The notes below the pieces were generated by a model. It searched no databases, had not been told where the DNA came from, and was given only the letters and a program-made list of their open reading frames with translations. Positions 14,707-23,200 of a stretch of 27,851 nt of DNA are shown one piece after another. Each line of letters begins with the position of its first letter. Within the stretch, counting starts at the first letter, position 1. The DNA is from Ahrensia sp. (GTDB taxonomy: Bacteria; Pseudomonadota; Alphaproteobacteria; Rhizobiales; Rhizobiaceae). A program made the position numbers and the translations under genes. Location of the stretch: assembly GCA_002698425.1 (NCBI GenBank), contig NZXU01000066.1, positions 1 to 27,851 on the forward strand. Direction: 5' to 3'.

Positions 14707-15675
14707 ATGACCACCAAAGTCGCGATCATCGGATCGGGCAACATCGGCACCGATCTGATGTTCAAGATCAAACGGACCTCAGCCGTTCTGGAAGTCGCCG
14801 CCCTCGTCGGCGTCGATCCGGACTCCGACGGTCTGGCACGGGCCCGCCGCCTGGGCATTGCCACCACGTCCGACGGGGTCGCTGGACTGATCGCGATGCC
14901 GCACTTCGCCGACATCGACATCGTCTTCGATGCGACGTCGGCCAAAGCGCACATCGCCAACGCCGAGGCGCTGGCGCCCTATGGCCGCCGGCTCATCGAC
15001 CTCACTCCTGCGGCGATCGGTCCGTATACGGTGCCGCCGGTCAATCTCGAGCAGCACCTCGACGCCCCCAACGTCAACATGGTCACCTGCGGCGGGCAGG
15101 CCACCATCCCGATCGTGGCCGCCGTGGCCCGCGTCACCCCGGTGTGTTACGCCGAGATCGTGGCCTCCATTGCCTCGAAGTCGGCCGGGCCCGGCACGCG
15201 TGCCAACATCGATGAGTTCACCGAGACCACCTCCGCGGCGATCGAACACGTCGGCGGCGCGCAGCGGGGTAAAGCGATTATTATTCTCAACCCGGCCGAG
15301 CCACCGCTGATCATGCGGGACACCGTCTTATGCCTGACCGACCGTCTCGATGCGGGGATGTGCGACAAGATCCGCGCATCCATCGACGAGATGGTGGCCG
15401 AGGTCGCCGGCTACGTGCCCGGCTACCGGCTCAAACAAGAAGTGCAGTTCAGCGACCGGTCGGCATCCGATGATGTGCACACGCTCAATCCTGACCTGCA
15501 GCCGGCCGACCGCACCCAGGTCAGCGTCTTCCTGGAGGTGGAGGGCGCGGCCCATTACCTGCCCGCCTATGCCGGCAACCTCGACATCATGACTTCGGCC
15601 GCGCTGCGGGTGGCCGAACGCCTCGCCGCCGGCGAACCCACACACCGCACCCAGCCCACGGAAGGCCTCCGATGA
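14707..15675 (+). CDS. xylQ: Acetaldehyde dehydrogenase (acylating)
   Basis: A 322-residue DmpF/XylQ-type enzyme that turns acetaldehyde, NAD and CoA into acetyl-CoA. It has the N-terminal NAD motif GSGNIG (residues 9-14) and the nucleophile C128 in TCGGQATIP. There is also SKSAGPGTR and a C-terminal dimer part with [25 protein letters not shown], all highly typical. AGGA lies about ten bases before the ATG. Its stop overlaps the aldolase start by four bases; the two proteins are known to form a complex that channels acetaldehyde between active sites. The length is normal. Confidence 0.95.
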   Translation: MTTKVAIIGSGNIGTDLMFKIKRTSAVLEVAALVGVDPDSDGLARARRLGIATTSDGVAGLIAMPHFADIDIVFDATSAKAHIANAEALAPYGRRLIDLTPAAIGPYTVPPVNLEQHLDAPNVNMVTCGGQATIPIVAAVARVTPVCYAEIVASIASKSAGPGTRANIDEFTETTSAAIEHVGGAQRGKAIIILNPAEPPLIMRDTVLCLTDRLDAGMCDKIRASIDEMVAEVAGYVPGYRLKQEVQFSDRSASDDVHTLNPDLQPADRTQVSVFLEVEGAAHYLPAYAGNLDIMTSAALRVAERLAAGEPTHRTQPTEGLR

Positions 15676-16715
15676 CAACACTCACCGACGAGGGCAGCGG
15701 GCCCCGGGTGTACATCCAGGACGTCACGCTGCGCGACGGCATGCACGCAGTGCGGCACCGCTACACCCTCGAGCAGGTCGGTGCCATCGCAGCGGCGCTG
15801 GACGCAGCCGGTGTGGACGCCATCGAAATCGGGCACGGCGACGGGCTCGCCGGCACCAGCCTGACCTACGGGCCCGCAGCCCACACCGACGCCGAGTGGA
15901 TCGGCGCGGTGAGCAGCGTGGTCAAGCGGGCCCGCGTGACCACCCTGCTCGTCCCCGGCATCGGCACCATCAGCCAGCTCGAACGCGCCCACGACCTCGG
16001 CGTCACCTCGGTCCGGGTTGCCACCCACGCCACCGAGGGGGATGTCGCCGCCCAACACATCGCCAAAGCCCGCGAACTGGGCATGGACGTGTCAGGGTTT
16101 CTGATGATGAGCCACATGGCGCCACCGGATGCGCTGGCTGCGCAGGCCAAGCTGATGGAGTCCTACGGCGCCCACTGCGTCTATGTCACCGACTCCGGCG
16201 GGCGGCTGACCATGCACGGAGTCCGCGACCGGGTACGGGCCTACCGCGACATCTTGCAACCCGACACCGAACTGGGCATCCACGCCCACCAAAACCTGTC
16301 TTTGGCCGTGGCCAACTCGGTGACCGCCGTCGAAAACGGTGTCACCCGCGTGGACGCGTCCCTGGCCGGAATGGGTGCCGGCGCCGGCAACTGCCCCATC
16401 GAACCGTTGATCGCGGTGGCCAACATCTTGGGCTGGCAACACCACTGCGACCTGTTCGCTCTGCAGGATGCCGCCGACGATTTGGTGCGGCCCCTGCAGG
16501 ACCGCCCCGTTCAAGTGGACCGCGAAACCCTCACCCTGGGTTACGCCGGGGTGTACTCCAGCTTCCTGCGTCACGCCGAACACGCCGCATCGACATACGA
16601 CCTCGACACCCGCGACATCCTGCTCGAAGTGGGTCGCCGCGGACTCGTCGGCGGTCAGGAAGACATGATCGTCGACGTCGCCCTCGACCTCGCACGCCAG
16701 AACGGAAACCCCTGA
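15672..16715 (+). CDS. xylK: 4-hydroxy-2-oxovalerate aldolase
   Basis: A 347-residue DmpG/XylK-type pyruvate aldolase that splits 4-hydroxy-2-oxovalerate into pyruvate and acetaldehyde. It shows the active-site segment [14 protein letters not shown] (R21, D22) and the metal-binding HAH (H204, H206) in [10 protein letters not shown]. The [15 protein letters not shown] loop and a C-terminal domain with the [17 protein letters not shown] stretch that contacts the dehydrogenase partner are also present. Its start overlaps the preceding dehydrogenase stop (ATGA), and the hydrolase follows after one base, so the three are tightly coupled. Confidence 0.95.
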   Translation: MTTLTDEGSGPRVYIQDVTLRDGMHAVRHRYTLEQVGAIAAALDAAGVDAIEIGHGDGLAGTSLTYGPAAHTDAEWIGAVSSVVKRARVTTLLVPGIGTISQLERAHDLGVTSVRVATHATEGDVAAQHIAKARELGMDVSGFLMMSHMAPPDALAAQAKLMESYGAHCVYVTDSGGRLTMHGVRDRVRAYRDILQPDTELGIHAHQNLSLAVANSVTAVENGVTRVDASLAGMGAGAGNCPIEPLIAVANILGWQHHCDLFALQDAADDLVRPLQDRPVQVDRETLTLGYAGVYSSFLRHAEHAASTYDLDTRDILLEVGRRGLVGGQEDMIVDVALDLARQNGNP

Positions 16716-16716
16716 G

Positions 16717-17565
16717 ATGACCGCCAACACCGACACCACCAACCCCGCCATCGGCGCAACGGTTGACGCCGACGGAATCAGAACCAACTATCTGCATGCC
16801 GGCGACCCCGCCGCGGCACCGGTGGTGCTGTTGCACGGCTCCGGCCCGGGCGTGTCGGCCTACGCCAACTGGCGACTGCCCATCCCCGCCCTGGCCGCCA
16901 GCCATCACGTCCTAGCACCCGACCTCGTCGGTTTCGGCTACACCCAACGCCCCGACGGGCACGACTACACTATGGACACCTGGATCGCCCACATCGAAGC
17001 GTTTCTCGACACGCTCGGACTCACGTCGTATTCGCTGGTGGGCAACAGCTTCGGTGGCGCGCTGGCATTGCGAATCGCCACCCGACATCCCGACCACGTC
17101 CAGCGTTTGGTGCTGATGGGCAGCGCCGGGGTGCCCTTCCCGGTCACCGAGGGCCTCGACGCGGTGTGGGGCTATCAGCCCTCGGTGCCGGCGATGCGCC
17201 GCGTGCTGGACTACTTCGCCTACAACCGCGACCTGATGACCGACGACCTGGCGACCGCGCGCTATCAAGCCAGCGTGCAACCAGGCTTCCACGAGTCCTA
17301 CGCGGCGATGTTCCCCGCCCCCCGCCAGCGCTGGCTTGACGCGATGATCACCGTCGACGACGCCATCCGTCACATCCCATGTCCAACGTTGATTGTGCAC
17401 GGCCGCGAAGACCAGGTCATACCACCTGACACCTCGCGGCGGCTGTTCGAGCTGATCCCCAACGCCGAACTGCACATGTTCGGACGGTGCGGGCACTGGA
17501 CCCAAATCGAACACGCAGCGTCCTTCAACCGTCTGGTCGCGGCGTTTCTGGCCGACGAGCAATAA
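16717..17565 (+). CDS. xylF: Meta-cleavage product hydrolase (alpha/beta hydrolase)
   Basis: A 282-residue C-C bond hydrolase of the XylF/DmpD/CmtE group. Catalytic Ser111 sits in GNSFGG, Asp232 in HGREDQVIP and His260 in RCGHWTQIEH. The oxyanion segment LLHGSGPGVSAYANW is near residues 38-52. Such enzymes split 2-hydroxy-6-oxo-dienoates into 2-hydroxypenta-2,4-dienoate and a short acid: formate from semialdehydes, acetate from methyl ketones, isobutyrate from the p-cumate route. Which acid is formed here depends on the original alkyl group and cannot be read directly. The gene begins one base after the aldolase stop. Confidence 0.92.
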   Translation: MTANTDTTNPAIGATVDADGIRTNYLHAGDPAAAPVVLLHGSGPGVSAYANWRLPIPALAASHHVLAPDLVGFGYTQRPDGHDYTMDTWIAHIEAFLDTLGLTSYSLVGNSFGGALALRIATRHPDHVQRLVLMGSAGVPFPVTEGLDAVWGYQPSVPAMRRVLDYFAYNRDLMTDDLATARYQASVQPGFHESYAAMFPAPRQRWLDAMITVDDAIRHIPCPTLIVHGREDQVIPPDTSRRLFELIPNAELHMFGRCGHWTQIEHAASFNRLVAAFLADEQ

Positions 17566-17612
17566 CCCACCCGCCAGAGCCGAACCGGCCACCGCCCCGA
17601 GGACAACCCACC

Positions 17613-18680
17613 GTGAAACTCTTCTCCCGCAGCAAGAACCAGGGACCGCGCACCGCCACAATCATCGGCACCAACAAACAGTTCGAGGTGCCCGGCAAAG
17701 ATTCCATCCTCAACGAGGCCTTGGCCGCCGGCATCGCGTTCCCGCACAGCTGCACCGTCGGCACGTGCGGCACCTGCAAATCCAAACTCCTCCACGGCAG
17801 AGTCCGCGAAATCGTCGACTCCGCCATCGCCTTGACCGCGCAAGAACTGCGCGACGGCTACATCCTGCCCTGCCAAAGCATCGCCCGCACCTCCATCGAA
17901 CTCGACGTCGCCGGGCTCGCGGACATGCCCGAGCACCCCCTCGTCCACACCGGCGCGGTAATCAGCGCACACCGAGCCCTCACCCACGACATCGCCGAGA
18001 TCACCGTCACACTTGAGCACGACCTGGAATACACCGCCGGCCAGTACGCCGAACTACGGATGGACGGCCTAACCGGCCCCCGGTCATATTCCTTCGCCAC
18101 CGCCCCCGACGACGCCGACCGGCGCCGCGCCACTTTTTACGTCCGCCACGTACCCGGAGGGCAATTCAGCGACTGGCTGTTCGACACCAACAGGGAAGGC
18201 TCCCATCTACAACTAGCCGGCCCGTTCGGCGACCTCTGGCTACGCCCCGCCGAGCAGCCCCTACTCTGCGTCGCCGGCGGCAGCGGGCTGGCACCGATCA
18301 AGGCGCTACTCGAAGACGCCGCCCGCAGGGGCTGTGCGCGTCCCACGGTCCTGCTGTTCGGGGCACGGACACAGCGCGACCTATACTGCCTGGCCGAAAT
18401 CGACGACCTACGCCGTGGCTGGAACGGTCAGTTCGAGTTCCGCGCCGTCCTGTCGGAAGAGCCACCGGAATCGGCCTGGACCGGTGCGCGTGGATTCGTC
18501 ACCGACGCTATACACCAGCTCCCCACCCAGCTCCTGCACGACTGCCACATCTACACCTGCGGACCGCCGGCGATGATCGACGCACTCGAGGCCGCTATCG
18601 GCGAGACCCGCACCGACATCGAACATTTCTACGCCGACCGGTTCATCACCCGCTACCCCGGGGTCGCTCAAACACTGTGA
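17613..18680 (+). CDS. [2Fe-2S] ferredoxin / FAD / NAD oxygenase reductase, XylA/XylZ-like
   Basis: A 355-residue three-part electron-transfer protein. Residues 10-100 are a plant-type [2Fe-2S] ferredoxin with C47-x4-C52-x2-C55 and C87. Next comes a ferredoxin-reductase FAD domain (RSYSFATAP, 157-165), then an NAD domain (AGGSGLAPIKALLEDA near 221-236, and CGPP at 316-319). This layout is shared by XylA (xylene monooxygenase), XylZ/BenC (benzoate dioxygenase) and phenol hydroxylase reductases. The start is a GTG at 17613 with GAGGA about ten bases upstream; longer in-frame extensions lie inside the hydrolase gene. It is the only reductase of this type in the window and is coded with the lower pathway, so it could serve the membrane monooxygenase, the Rieske dioxygenase, or both. 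Confidence 0.92.
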   Translation: MKLFSRSKNQGPRTATIIGTNKQFEVPGKDSILNEALAAGIAFPHSCTVGTCGTCKSKLLHGRVREIVDSAIALTAQELRDGYILPCQSIARTSIELDVAGLADMPEHPLVHTGAVISAHRALTHDIAEITVTLEHDLEYTAGQYAELRMDGLTGPRSYSFATAPDDADRRRATFYVRHVPGGQFSDWLFDTNREGSHLQLAGPFGDLWLRPAEQPLLCVAGGSGLAPIKALLEDAARRGCARPTVLLFGARTQRDLYCLAEIDDLRRGWNGQFEFRAVLSEEPPESAWTGARGFVTDAIHQLPTQLLHDCHIYTCGPPAMIDALEAAIGETRTDIEHFYADRFITRYPGVAQTL

Positions 18681-18756
18681 CCCGCGCCTACCAGCGCACA
18701 ACACCAACAGGCGGCCAGCCCCGCCGAACCCACGACCACCACAAGCGAGGCACACG

Positions 18757-19557
18757 ATGACGACCGAGGCGCGATCCCACGCGATCGACCTACTGCTAGC
18801 CGCGTATCGCAGCGGCGAGCCGATCGATCCGTTGACCGAACACTTTCCCGCCCTTGATGTCGACGACGCGTACGCGATCCAGGTGGGCCAGGTGCAGCGG
18901 TGGCTGGCCGAGGGCGCGGTGATCAAGGGGCACAAGGTGGGATTGAGTTCGGCAGTTATGCAGCGCCAGATCGGGGTGGATCAGCCCGACTTCGGTCACC
19001 TCACCGACACCATGTTCTTTCTGGAATCGCAGCCGATCGACTCGTCGACGTTTCTGGCGCCCAAGGTGGAGCCCGAGATCGCGTTCGTGCTCGGCAAGCC
19101 GCTGGCCGGGCCGGGAGTCACAGTCGCCGAGGCGATGGCCGCGGTGGCGTTCGTGACCCCGGCGCTGGAAATCATCGACTCGCGGATCCGGGACTGGAAG
19201 ATCAAACTGGTCGACACCATCGCCGACAACGCGTCTTCGGGCGCGGTGGTGCTGGGCAGCACCGCCGTCCCGCTGACGCAGGTGGACGTCCGGCTGGTCG
19301 GCGGGGTGCTGCACCGCAATGGGGAGCTCGTGGGCAGCGGCGCCGGCGGCGCGGTGCTGGGCTCGCCGTTGAACGCGCTGGTCTGGTTGGCCAACACCCT
19401 CGGGCCCCGCGGGGTCGTACTCGAAGCCGGTCATGTGGTGCTGCCCGGCTCGGTCACGGCCGCGGTGCCGGTGACCGCGGGAGATGTGGTCACCGCGACG
19501 TTCGGCGGGCTGGGCTCGGTAACAGCCAGATTCACAGAACACAACAGAACTCGATGA
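18757..19557 (+). CDS. xylJ: 2-oxopent-4-enoate (2-hydroxypentadienoate) hydratase
   Basis: A 266-residue MhpD/XylJ-family hydratase, which adds water to 2-hydroxypenta-2,4-dienoate to give 4-hydroxy-2-oxovalerate. It has GHKVGLSS with K60, the VDQPDFGHL segment typical of hydratases rather than decarboxylases, the metal-binding KVEPEIAF (E105, E107), and SRIRDWKIKLVDTIADNASS. A gap of 76 bp separates it from the reductase. Its stop overlaps the ATG of the next ORF by four bases. GAGG lies about ten bases upstream of the ATG. Confidence 0.93.
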   Translation: MTTEARSHAIDLLLAAYRSGEPIDPLTEHFPALDVDDAYAIQVGQVQRWLAEGAVIKGHKVGLSSAVMQRQIGVDQPDFGHLTDTMFFLESQPIDSSTFLAPKVEPEIAFVLGKPLAGPGVTVAEAMAAVAFVTPALEIIDSRIRDWKIKLVDTIADNASSGAVVLGSTAVPLTQVDVRLVGGVLHRNGELVGSGAGGAVLGSPLNALVWLANTLGPRGVVLEAGHVVLPGSVTAAVPVTAGDVVTATFGGLGSVTARFTEHNRTR

Positions 19558-19940
19558 CACGCGCATCTTACGCAACCTATTGGTCGCGCACATCGCCGGC
19601 GCCCATCAGACCGGGCAATGCCGATACCGGCGCACTGGCCCAATCACAGCGACGCCTGCACATCCACGGCGACGACACGTCCGCGGTGGTTCGGGATTGC
19701 AGCGACCCGGCGCCGGCGGGTGAGGGCTGTCGCTTCGTGTCGGGCATCACGCTTGGCACCGACCCACCGCTCGATTCACCCGACGAAAGTTCCAACAGTC
19801 GCGTCCGGGTCGGAGTCTGGTTCTGGTTGAACGGAGCCGACCACTGCCCCGTCGGCGTCAATAACTGGGGCCGAGAACACGACCGCGACCATGCGCGTGC
19901 CCGCACGCTCGCGGAAGACATGGAGGTGGCGATCCAATGA
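19554..19940 (+). CDS. Unrecognised 128-residue ORF in the meta-cleavage operon
   Basis: This ORF begins at an ATG overlapping the hydratase stop (ATGA) and ends with a TGA overlapping the decarboxylase ATG (ATGA). It therefore fills the gap exactly and is coupled on both sides. The predicted protein starts MTRASYATYWSR and is polar, rich in Asp, Arg and Ser. It has a middle stretch RVRVGVWFWLNGADHCPVGVNNWG and an acidic/basic helical tail. There are only three Cys and no signal peptide, membrane segment or known motif. I do not recognise a family. The exact double overlap argues for a real gene, since without it the hydratase-decarboxylase spacing of 379 bp would be the largest in the operon. 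Its composition and lack of a family motif argue for caution: it could be decayed sequence that happens to be open. Confidence 0.5.
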   Translation: MTRASYATYWSRTSPAPIRPGNADTGALAQSQRRLHIHGDDTSAVVRDCSDPAPAGEGCRFVSGITLGTDPPLDSPDESSNSRVRVGVWFWLNGADHCPVGVNNWGREHDRDHARARTLAEDMEVAIQ

Positions 19941-20746
19941 CCGACCAATACGCAAGCCAGCAAACGGACGTGTGGGATGTCGCGCGGGCGGCGGCGGTGC
20001 TGATGGACGCGGCGGCGCAGCGTGTTGACCGCGGCCCGATCACGGCCGAGTGGGCTGGGCTGGACTTGGACACCGCCTATCGCGTGCAGGACGAGATCGT
20101 GTGTCGCAGGGTGGAGTCCGGTGAGCATATCGTCGGGGTCAAGCTCGGACTGACGTCACGGGCCAAGCAGCAGCGTATGAGGGTGGACTCGCCGTCGACC
20201 GCGTGGTTGACCGACCGGATGGTGTTGCCCGCGGGCGCGCCGCTGGTCGTCGAGCAGCTGATTCATCCGCGGGTGGAGCCCGAGATCGTGTTCGTCCTCG
20301 GCGAGCGGCTGTCTGGGCCCGGTGTCACCGCGGCGCGGGCGATGGAGGCAGTGTCGCATGTGTACGGCGGGTTGGAGGTCATTGACAGCCGCTACACCGA
20401 TTTCACGTTCACCCTGCCCGATGTGGTGGCCGATAACGCCTCCTCGGCGCGGTTCGTGATCGGGGGTGTGGCTCGCAAACCCGACGAAATAGACCTCGCG
20501 CTGGAGGCGTGCCTGCTGTCGGTGAATGGTGAAGTCGTCGACTCCGCTACCGGCGCTGCGGTGCAGGGCCATCCCGGTGAGGCCCTGGCGTTGGCGGCCA
20601 ACGCGCTGGCCACGCGGCAGCTGGCGTTGGAGCCGGGCTGGGTGGTGTTGACCGGCGGTCTGACTGATGCGGTGTTCGTCGAGCCGGGCAGCCAGGTCAG
20701 CGCCGAATTCTGTCATCTCGGCTCAGTGACATTGAGGTGTCAGTGA
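19937..20746 (+). CDS. xylI: 4-oxalocrotonate (2-oxo-3-hexenedioate) decarboxylase
   Basis: A 269-residue paralogue of the hydratase, of the XylI/DmpH type. It carries GVKLGLTSRAKQQRMRVDSPSTAWLTDRM, where the hydratase has VDQPDFG; SP after VD is the decarboxylase pattern. Also present are HPRVEPEIVFVLG (metal ligands E114, E116) and EVIDSRYTDFTFTLPDVVADNASS. It removes CO2 from the keto form of oxalocrotonate to give 2-hydroxypenta-2,4-dienoate. Family members work in complex with the hydratase, also coded here. Its stop overlaps the tautomerase start by one base. Confidence 0.93.
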   Translation: MTDQYASQQTDVWDVARAAAVLMDAAAQRVDRGPITAEWAGLDLDTAYRVQDEIVCRRVESGEHIVGVKLGLTSRAKQQRMRVDSPSTAWLTDRMVLPAGAPLVVEQLIHPRVEPEIVFVLGERLSGPGVTAARAMEAVSHVYGGLEVIDSRYTDFTFTLPDVVADNASSARFVIGGVARKPDEIDLALEACLLSVNGEVVDSATGAAVQGHPGEALALAANALATRQLALEPGWVVLTGGLTDAVFVEPGSQVSAEFCHLGSVTLRCQ

Positions 20747-20964
20747 TGCCACTGGTGGAAATCACTCTCACCGAAGGCCGCGACGCCCACCAGATCCGGG
20801 CGTTGCTGGCCGAGGTGCACGCCGCGGTGCACCGGGCGATCGGCGCCCCGGAGCCCAATATCCGGGTGGTGGTGCGGGAGGTCCCGGCCACCCACTGGTC
20901 GGCTGGCGGGATGACCCTGGCCGAACGCGCCACCACGACATCGACAACGACCACGGAGGCCTAA
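20746..20964 (+). CDS. xylH: 4-oxalocrotonate tautomerase
   Basis: A 72-residue tautomerase-fold protein. The start chosen is the ATG at 20746, because it places Pro immediately after Met (MPLVEITLTEGRD); that Pro1 is the catalytic base of the family. An upstream GTG-type start would bury it. The Arg in RVVVREVPATHWSAGG matches the substrate-binding Arg region. The C-terminal tail is Thr-rich (ATTTSTTTTEA) and about ten residues longer than the 62-residue XylH of Pseudomonas. It ketonises 2-hydroxymuconate before the decarboxylase acts. Confidence 0.9.
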   Translation: MPLVEITLTEGRDAHQIRALLAEVHAAVHRAIGAPEPNIRVVVREVPATHWSAGGMTLAERATTTSTTTTEA

Positions 20965-20970
20965 CCGGGC

Positions 20971-22407
20971 ATGGAGTTTTTCGGCCACATCATCGACGGC
21001 GATGAGGTCAAGTCGGCCTCGGATGCGACGTTTGCGTCTATTGATCCCTACACCCGCCAGCAGTGGGCCGAGGTCGCTTTGGGTGACACCACGGATGCCG
21101 CTCGCGCGGTGGCCGCGGCGCGACGCGCTTTTGACGAAGGGCCGTGGCCGCGCCTGGGATACGGCGAGCGGGGCCGAATCCTGCACCGGCTGGCCGATCT
21201 GATCGAGGCGCACGCCGATGAACTCGGCATGGCCGACACCCGCGACATGGGCAAACCGATCAGCCAAGCCCGCGGCAACGACGTCGCGCGTGCTGCGGCG
21301 AACTTCCGGTTTTTCGCCGACCATGCGCGGCTGGCCACCGCGGAAGTGCTGCCCATGGACAGCAGCCACCACGCCTACACCCGGTTTGAGCCGGCCGGGG
21401 TGGTGGCGGCCATCGCGCCGTGGAACTTCCCCCTGATGCTGGAGACCTGGAAGATCGCCCCGGCGCTGGCGTGGGGCAACACCGTGGTGCTCAAACCCGC
21501 CGAGGACACCCCCGCCTCGGCCACCATCCTGGGCAGGCTTGCCATCCAAGCCGGCATGCCCCCGGGCGCGCTCAACGTGGTGCACGGCTACGGGCCCGAC
21601 TCTGCCGGGCAGGCGCTCACCGAGAACCCCGACGTCGACCGGATCACCTTCACCGGCGAATCGGGCACCGGCCGGATCATCGCCCGGGCAGCGGCGGGCA
21701 ACCTGACACCGGTGAGCCTGGAGCTCGGCGGCAAAGGCGCCAACGTGGTGTTCGCCGACGCCGACCTTCACACCGCGGTGGAGTGGTCGGTCAAGGCGAT
21801 CTTCACCAACACCGGCCAGGTGTGTCTGGCGGGGTCCCGGTTGTATGTGCAGCGCGACATCTACGACGAGTTCCTGCGCCGGTTCACCCAAGCGGCGCAG
21901 GCGATGGTGGTCGGCGACCCCAAACAGGAAACCACCCAGATCGGCCCGCTGGCCTCTCAAGAGCACTACCGCAAGGTGCGCGGCTACGTCGAAACCATCG
22001 AGTCAGAAGGCGGTTCCATCGTCACCGGTGGGCTCGGCGAGGGCTGGGGTGTGTTGCCCACCGTCGTGACCGGACTGGGCCAGCAGGCCCGCTGCAGCCG
22101 CGAGGAGATCTTCGGCCCGGTGGCGGTGGTGATCCCGTTTGACACCGAGGCCGAGGCGATCCGGTTGGCCAACGACACCCGCTACGGCCTAAACGCGATG
22201 CTGTTCACCGAAAACCTGCACCGCGCCCACCGGGTCTCCGCCGCCCTGCGGGCCGGCACCGTGTGGGTCAACTGCTTTTTCGTCCGCGACCTGCGCGCAC
22301 CCTTCGGCGGGGTCGGCGACTCCGGCATCGGCCGCGAAGGCGGCACCTTCAGCCGCGAATTCTTCACCGAACCCAAGGCCGTAGTCATGCAAATACAGCC
22401 AAGCTGA
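20971..22407 (+). CDS. xylG: 2-hydroxymuconic semialdehyde dehydrogenase
   Basis: A 478-residue ALDH-superfamily enzyme with APWNFP near residue 149, base E251 in LELGGKG, nucleophile C285 in NTGQVC, EEIFGPV, and APFGGVGDSGIGREGG near the end. Placed directly after tautomerase and decarboxylase, it is read as the XylG-type enzyme that oxidises 2-hydroxymuconic semialdehyde to 2-hydroxymuconate. This is the oxidative branch for ring-fission aldehydes. It is the last gene of the plus-strand operon. ALDH sequence alone would not exclude another aldehyde. It is clearly distinct from the XylC-like enzyme at 8116-9582. Confidence 0.88.
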   Translation: MEFFGHIIDGDEVKSASDATFASIDPYTRQQWAEVALGDTTDAARAVAAARRAFDEGPWPRLGYGERGRILHRLADLIEAHADELGMADTRDMGKPISQARGNDVARAAANFRFFADHARLATAEVLPMDSSHHAYTRFEPAGVVAAIAPWNFPLMLETWKIAPALAWGNTVVLKPAEDTPASATILGRLAIQAGMPPGALNVVHGYGPDSAGQALTENPDVDRITFTGESGTGRIIARAAAGNLTPVSLELGGKGANVVFADADLHTAVEWSVKAIFTNTGQVCLAGSRLYVQRDIYDEFLRRFTQAAQAMVVGDPKQETTQIGPLASQEHYRKVRGYVETIESEGGSIVTGGLGEGWGVLPTVVTGLGQQARCSREEIFGPVAVVIPFDTEAEAIRLANDTRYGLNAMLFTENLHRAHRVSAALRAGTVWVNCFFVRDLRAPFGGVGDSGIGREGGTFSREFFTEPKAVVMQIQPS

Positions 22408-22795
22408 CCCCGGCCGGGCCGCCCGCCGTGGCACACATAATCTGTTCTCCGTGTACTGAATAGTCGGCAGCGCCCTGTACCCGCCGCCACTCCAGCAGTG
22501 ACGGTTCCTCGCAGACCCTCATCCCACCAAGAAAGCTGCACGCACGTTCATGGGTGAGCATCCGGAACCACTTTCGCCGCGGCGAAGCGCGCTGTCGCGC
22601 GAAGCGCCGTCCTGCCTCGGGTCGTCGGCGCCTCAGTCCATTCGTGCTGCGAGGCGCAACTCCCGGGAGAATCCCGCGTCGTGCTACTTCCCGGGCGCCA
22701 GCACCCTCATCCGGTCCAGAGATGACCTGTCGGTGGACCACTGTCGCGTCCAGGTCTATTGCGGCAGCGACCAGTGCGTCGCCCGAGGGTTGCCC
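22408..22795. other. 388-bp convergent intergenic region
   Basis: This region lies between the end of the catabolic operon and the end of the recombinase operon. Short open frames on both strands have Arg/Ser-rich chance composition, and I do not accept any as a gene. A 10-bp GC palindrome (CCCGGCCGGG, 22409-22418) follows the stop codon directly, and a 14-bp palindrome (TTCGCCGCGGCGAA) is at 22573-22586. Either could help terminate transcription, but no T-tract is seen. One end of the transposition module probably lies here. Confidence 0.55.
22573..22586. terminator. Palindrome between convergent operons, weak terminator candidate
   Basis: TTCGCCGCGGCGAA is perfectly self-complementary and lies between two convergent transcription units, where a bidirectional terminator would be expected. 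The hairpin is short and lacks a T-tract, so the call is weak. It may instead belong to the transposon end. Confidence 0.25.
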
Positions 22796-23200
22796 TTAAT
22801 CGGACAGTCCCCGTGGCATCGGAACAACGACGGTGGTCCCGGCGGCATCGTGGGTGAGTTCGGTGATCACCGCTGCAAGTGTTCTGATCTTGGCTTGTAG
22901 TTGAGTGTTCTCGGCGGCCAGTTGCTGATTGTGATCGCGGGCGTGTGCGAGTTGGCGTTGCACGGCCTCGATGCTCGGGGCAACGGGTCCGCACCCGACC
23001 GCCGCCTTGAACTCGTTGAGTAAATCGCTGTGATGTTCGTAGAGTCTTTGCCGTGGTACGCCCGATTCGACCGCCAGTGCCACGACGGTGCGTGCACCGG
23101 TGCTCCGCTCGGCATGGTTGTCTCGTAGGCGGCCGATGGCGGCCTGAACCAGTTGGCGTTCCTCCTCGTTTCGGGCGGCGCTAACGCGCACGGTGGTCAT
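22796..23200 (-). CDS. Small helical accessory protein of the recombinase module (TnpC-like)
   Basis: A 134-residue protein. After a charged N-terminus comes a helix-turn-helix-like stretch (ARTVVALAVESGVPRQRLYEHHSDLLNEF, about residues 36-64), then a probable coiled coil (about residues 75-118, with AENTQLQAKIRTLAAVI heptads). Size, position as the last gene and coiled-coil nature match TnpC of Tn554-type transposons, a non-recombinase accessory factor in orientation and efficiency of transposition. The ATG at 23200 overlaps the preceding stop by four bases; a longer frame exists upstream inside the neighbouring gene and is not used. Confidence 0.75.
   Translation of the reverse strand: MTTVRVSAARNEEERQLVQAAIGRLRDNHAERSTGARTVVALAVESGVPRQRLYEHHSDLLNEFKAAVGCGPVAPSIEAVQRQLAHARDHNQQLAAENTQLQAKIRTLAAVITELTHDAAGTTVVVPMPRGLSD

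Noticed and set aside
18900..19553. In-frame upstream extension of the 128-residue ORF into the hydratase gene
   Set aside because: This part overlaps a certain hydratase gene in another frame; only the part from the overlapping ATG at 19554 is plausible.
22582..22606. Direct repeat GCGAAGCGC twice, 16 bases apart
   Set aside because: Short and very GC-rich; two copies in such sequence are expected by chance and do not form an array.
22385..22900. Several open frames of 80-118 residues on both strands after the xylG-like gene
   Set aside because: Arg/Ser/Pro-rich chance composition, no ribosome-binding sites, no recognisable residues, partly overlapping real genes.
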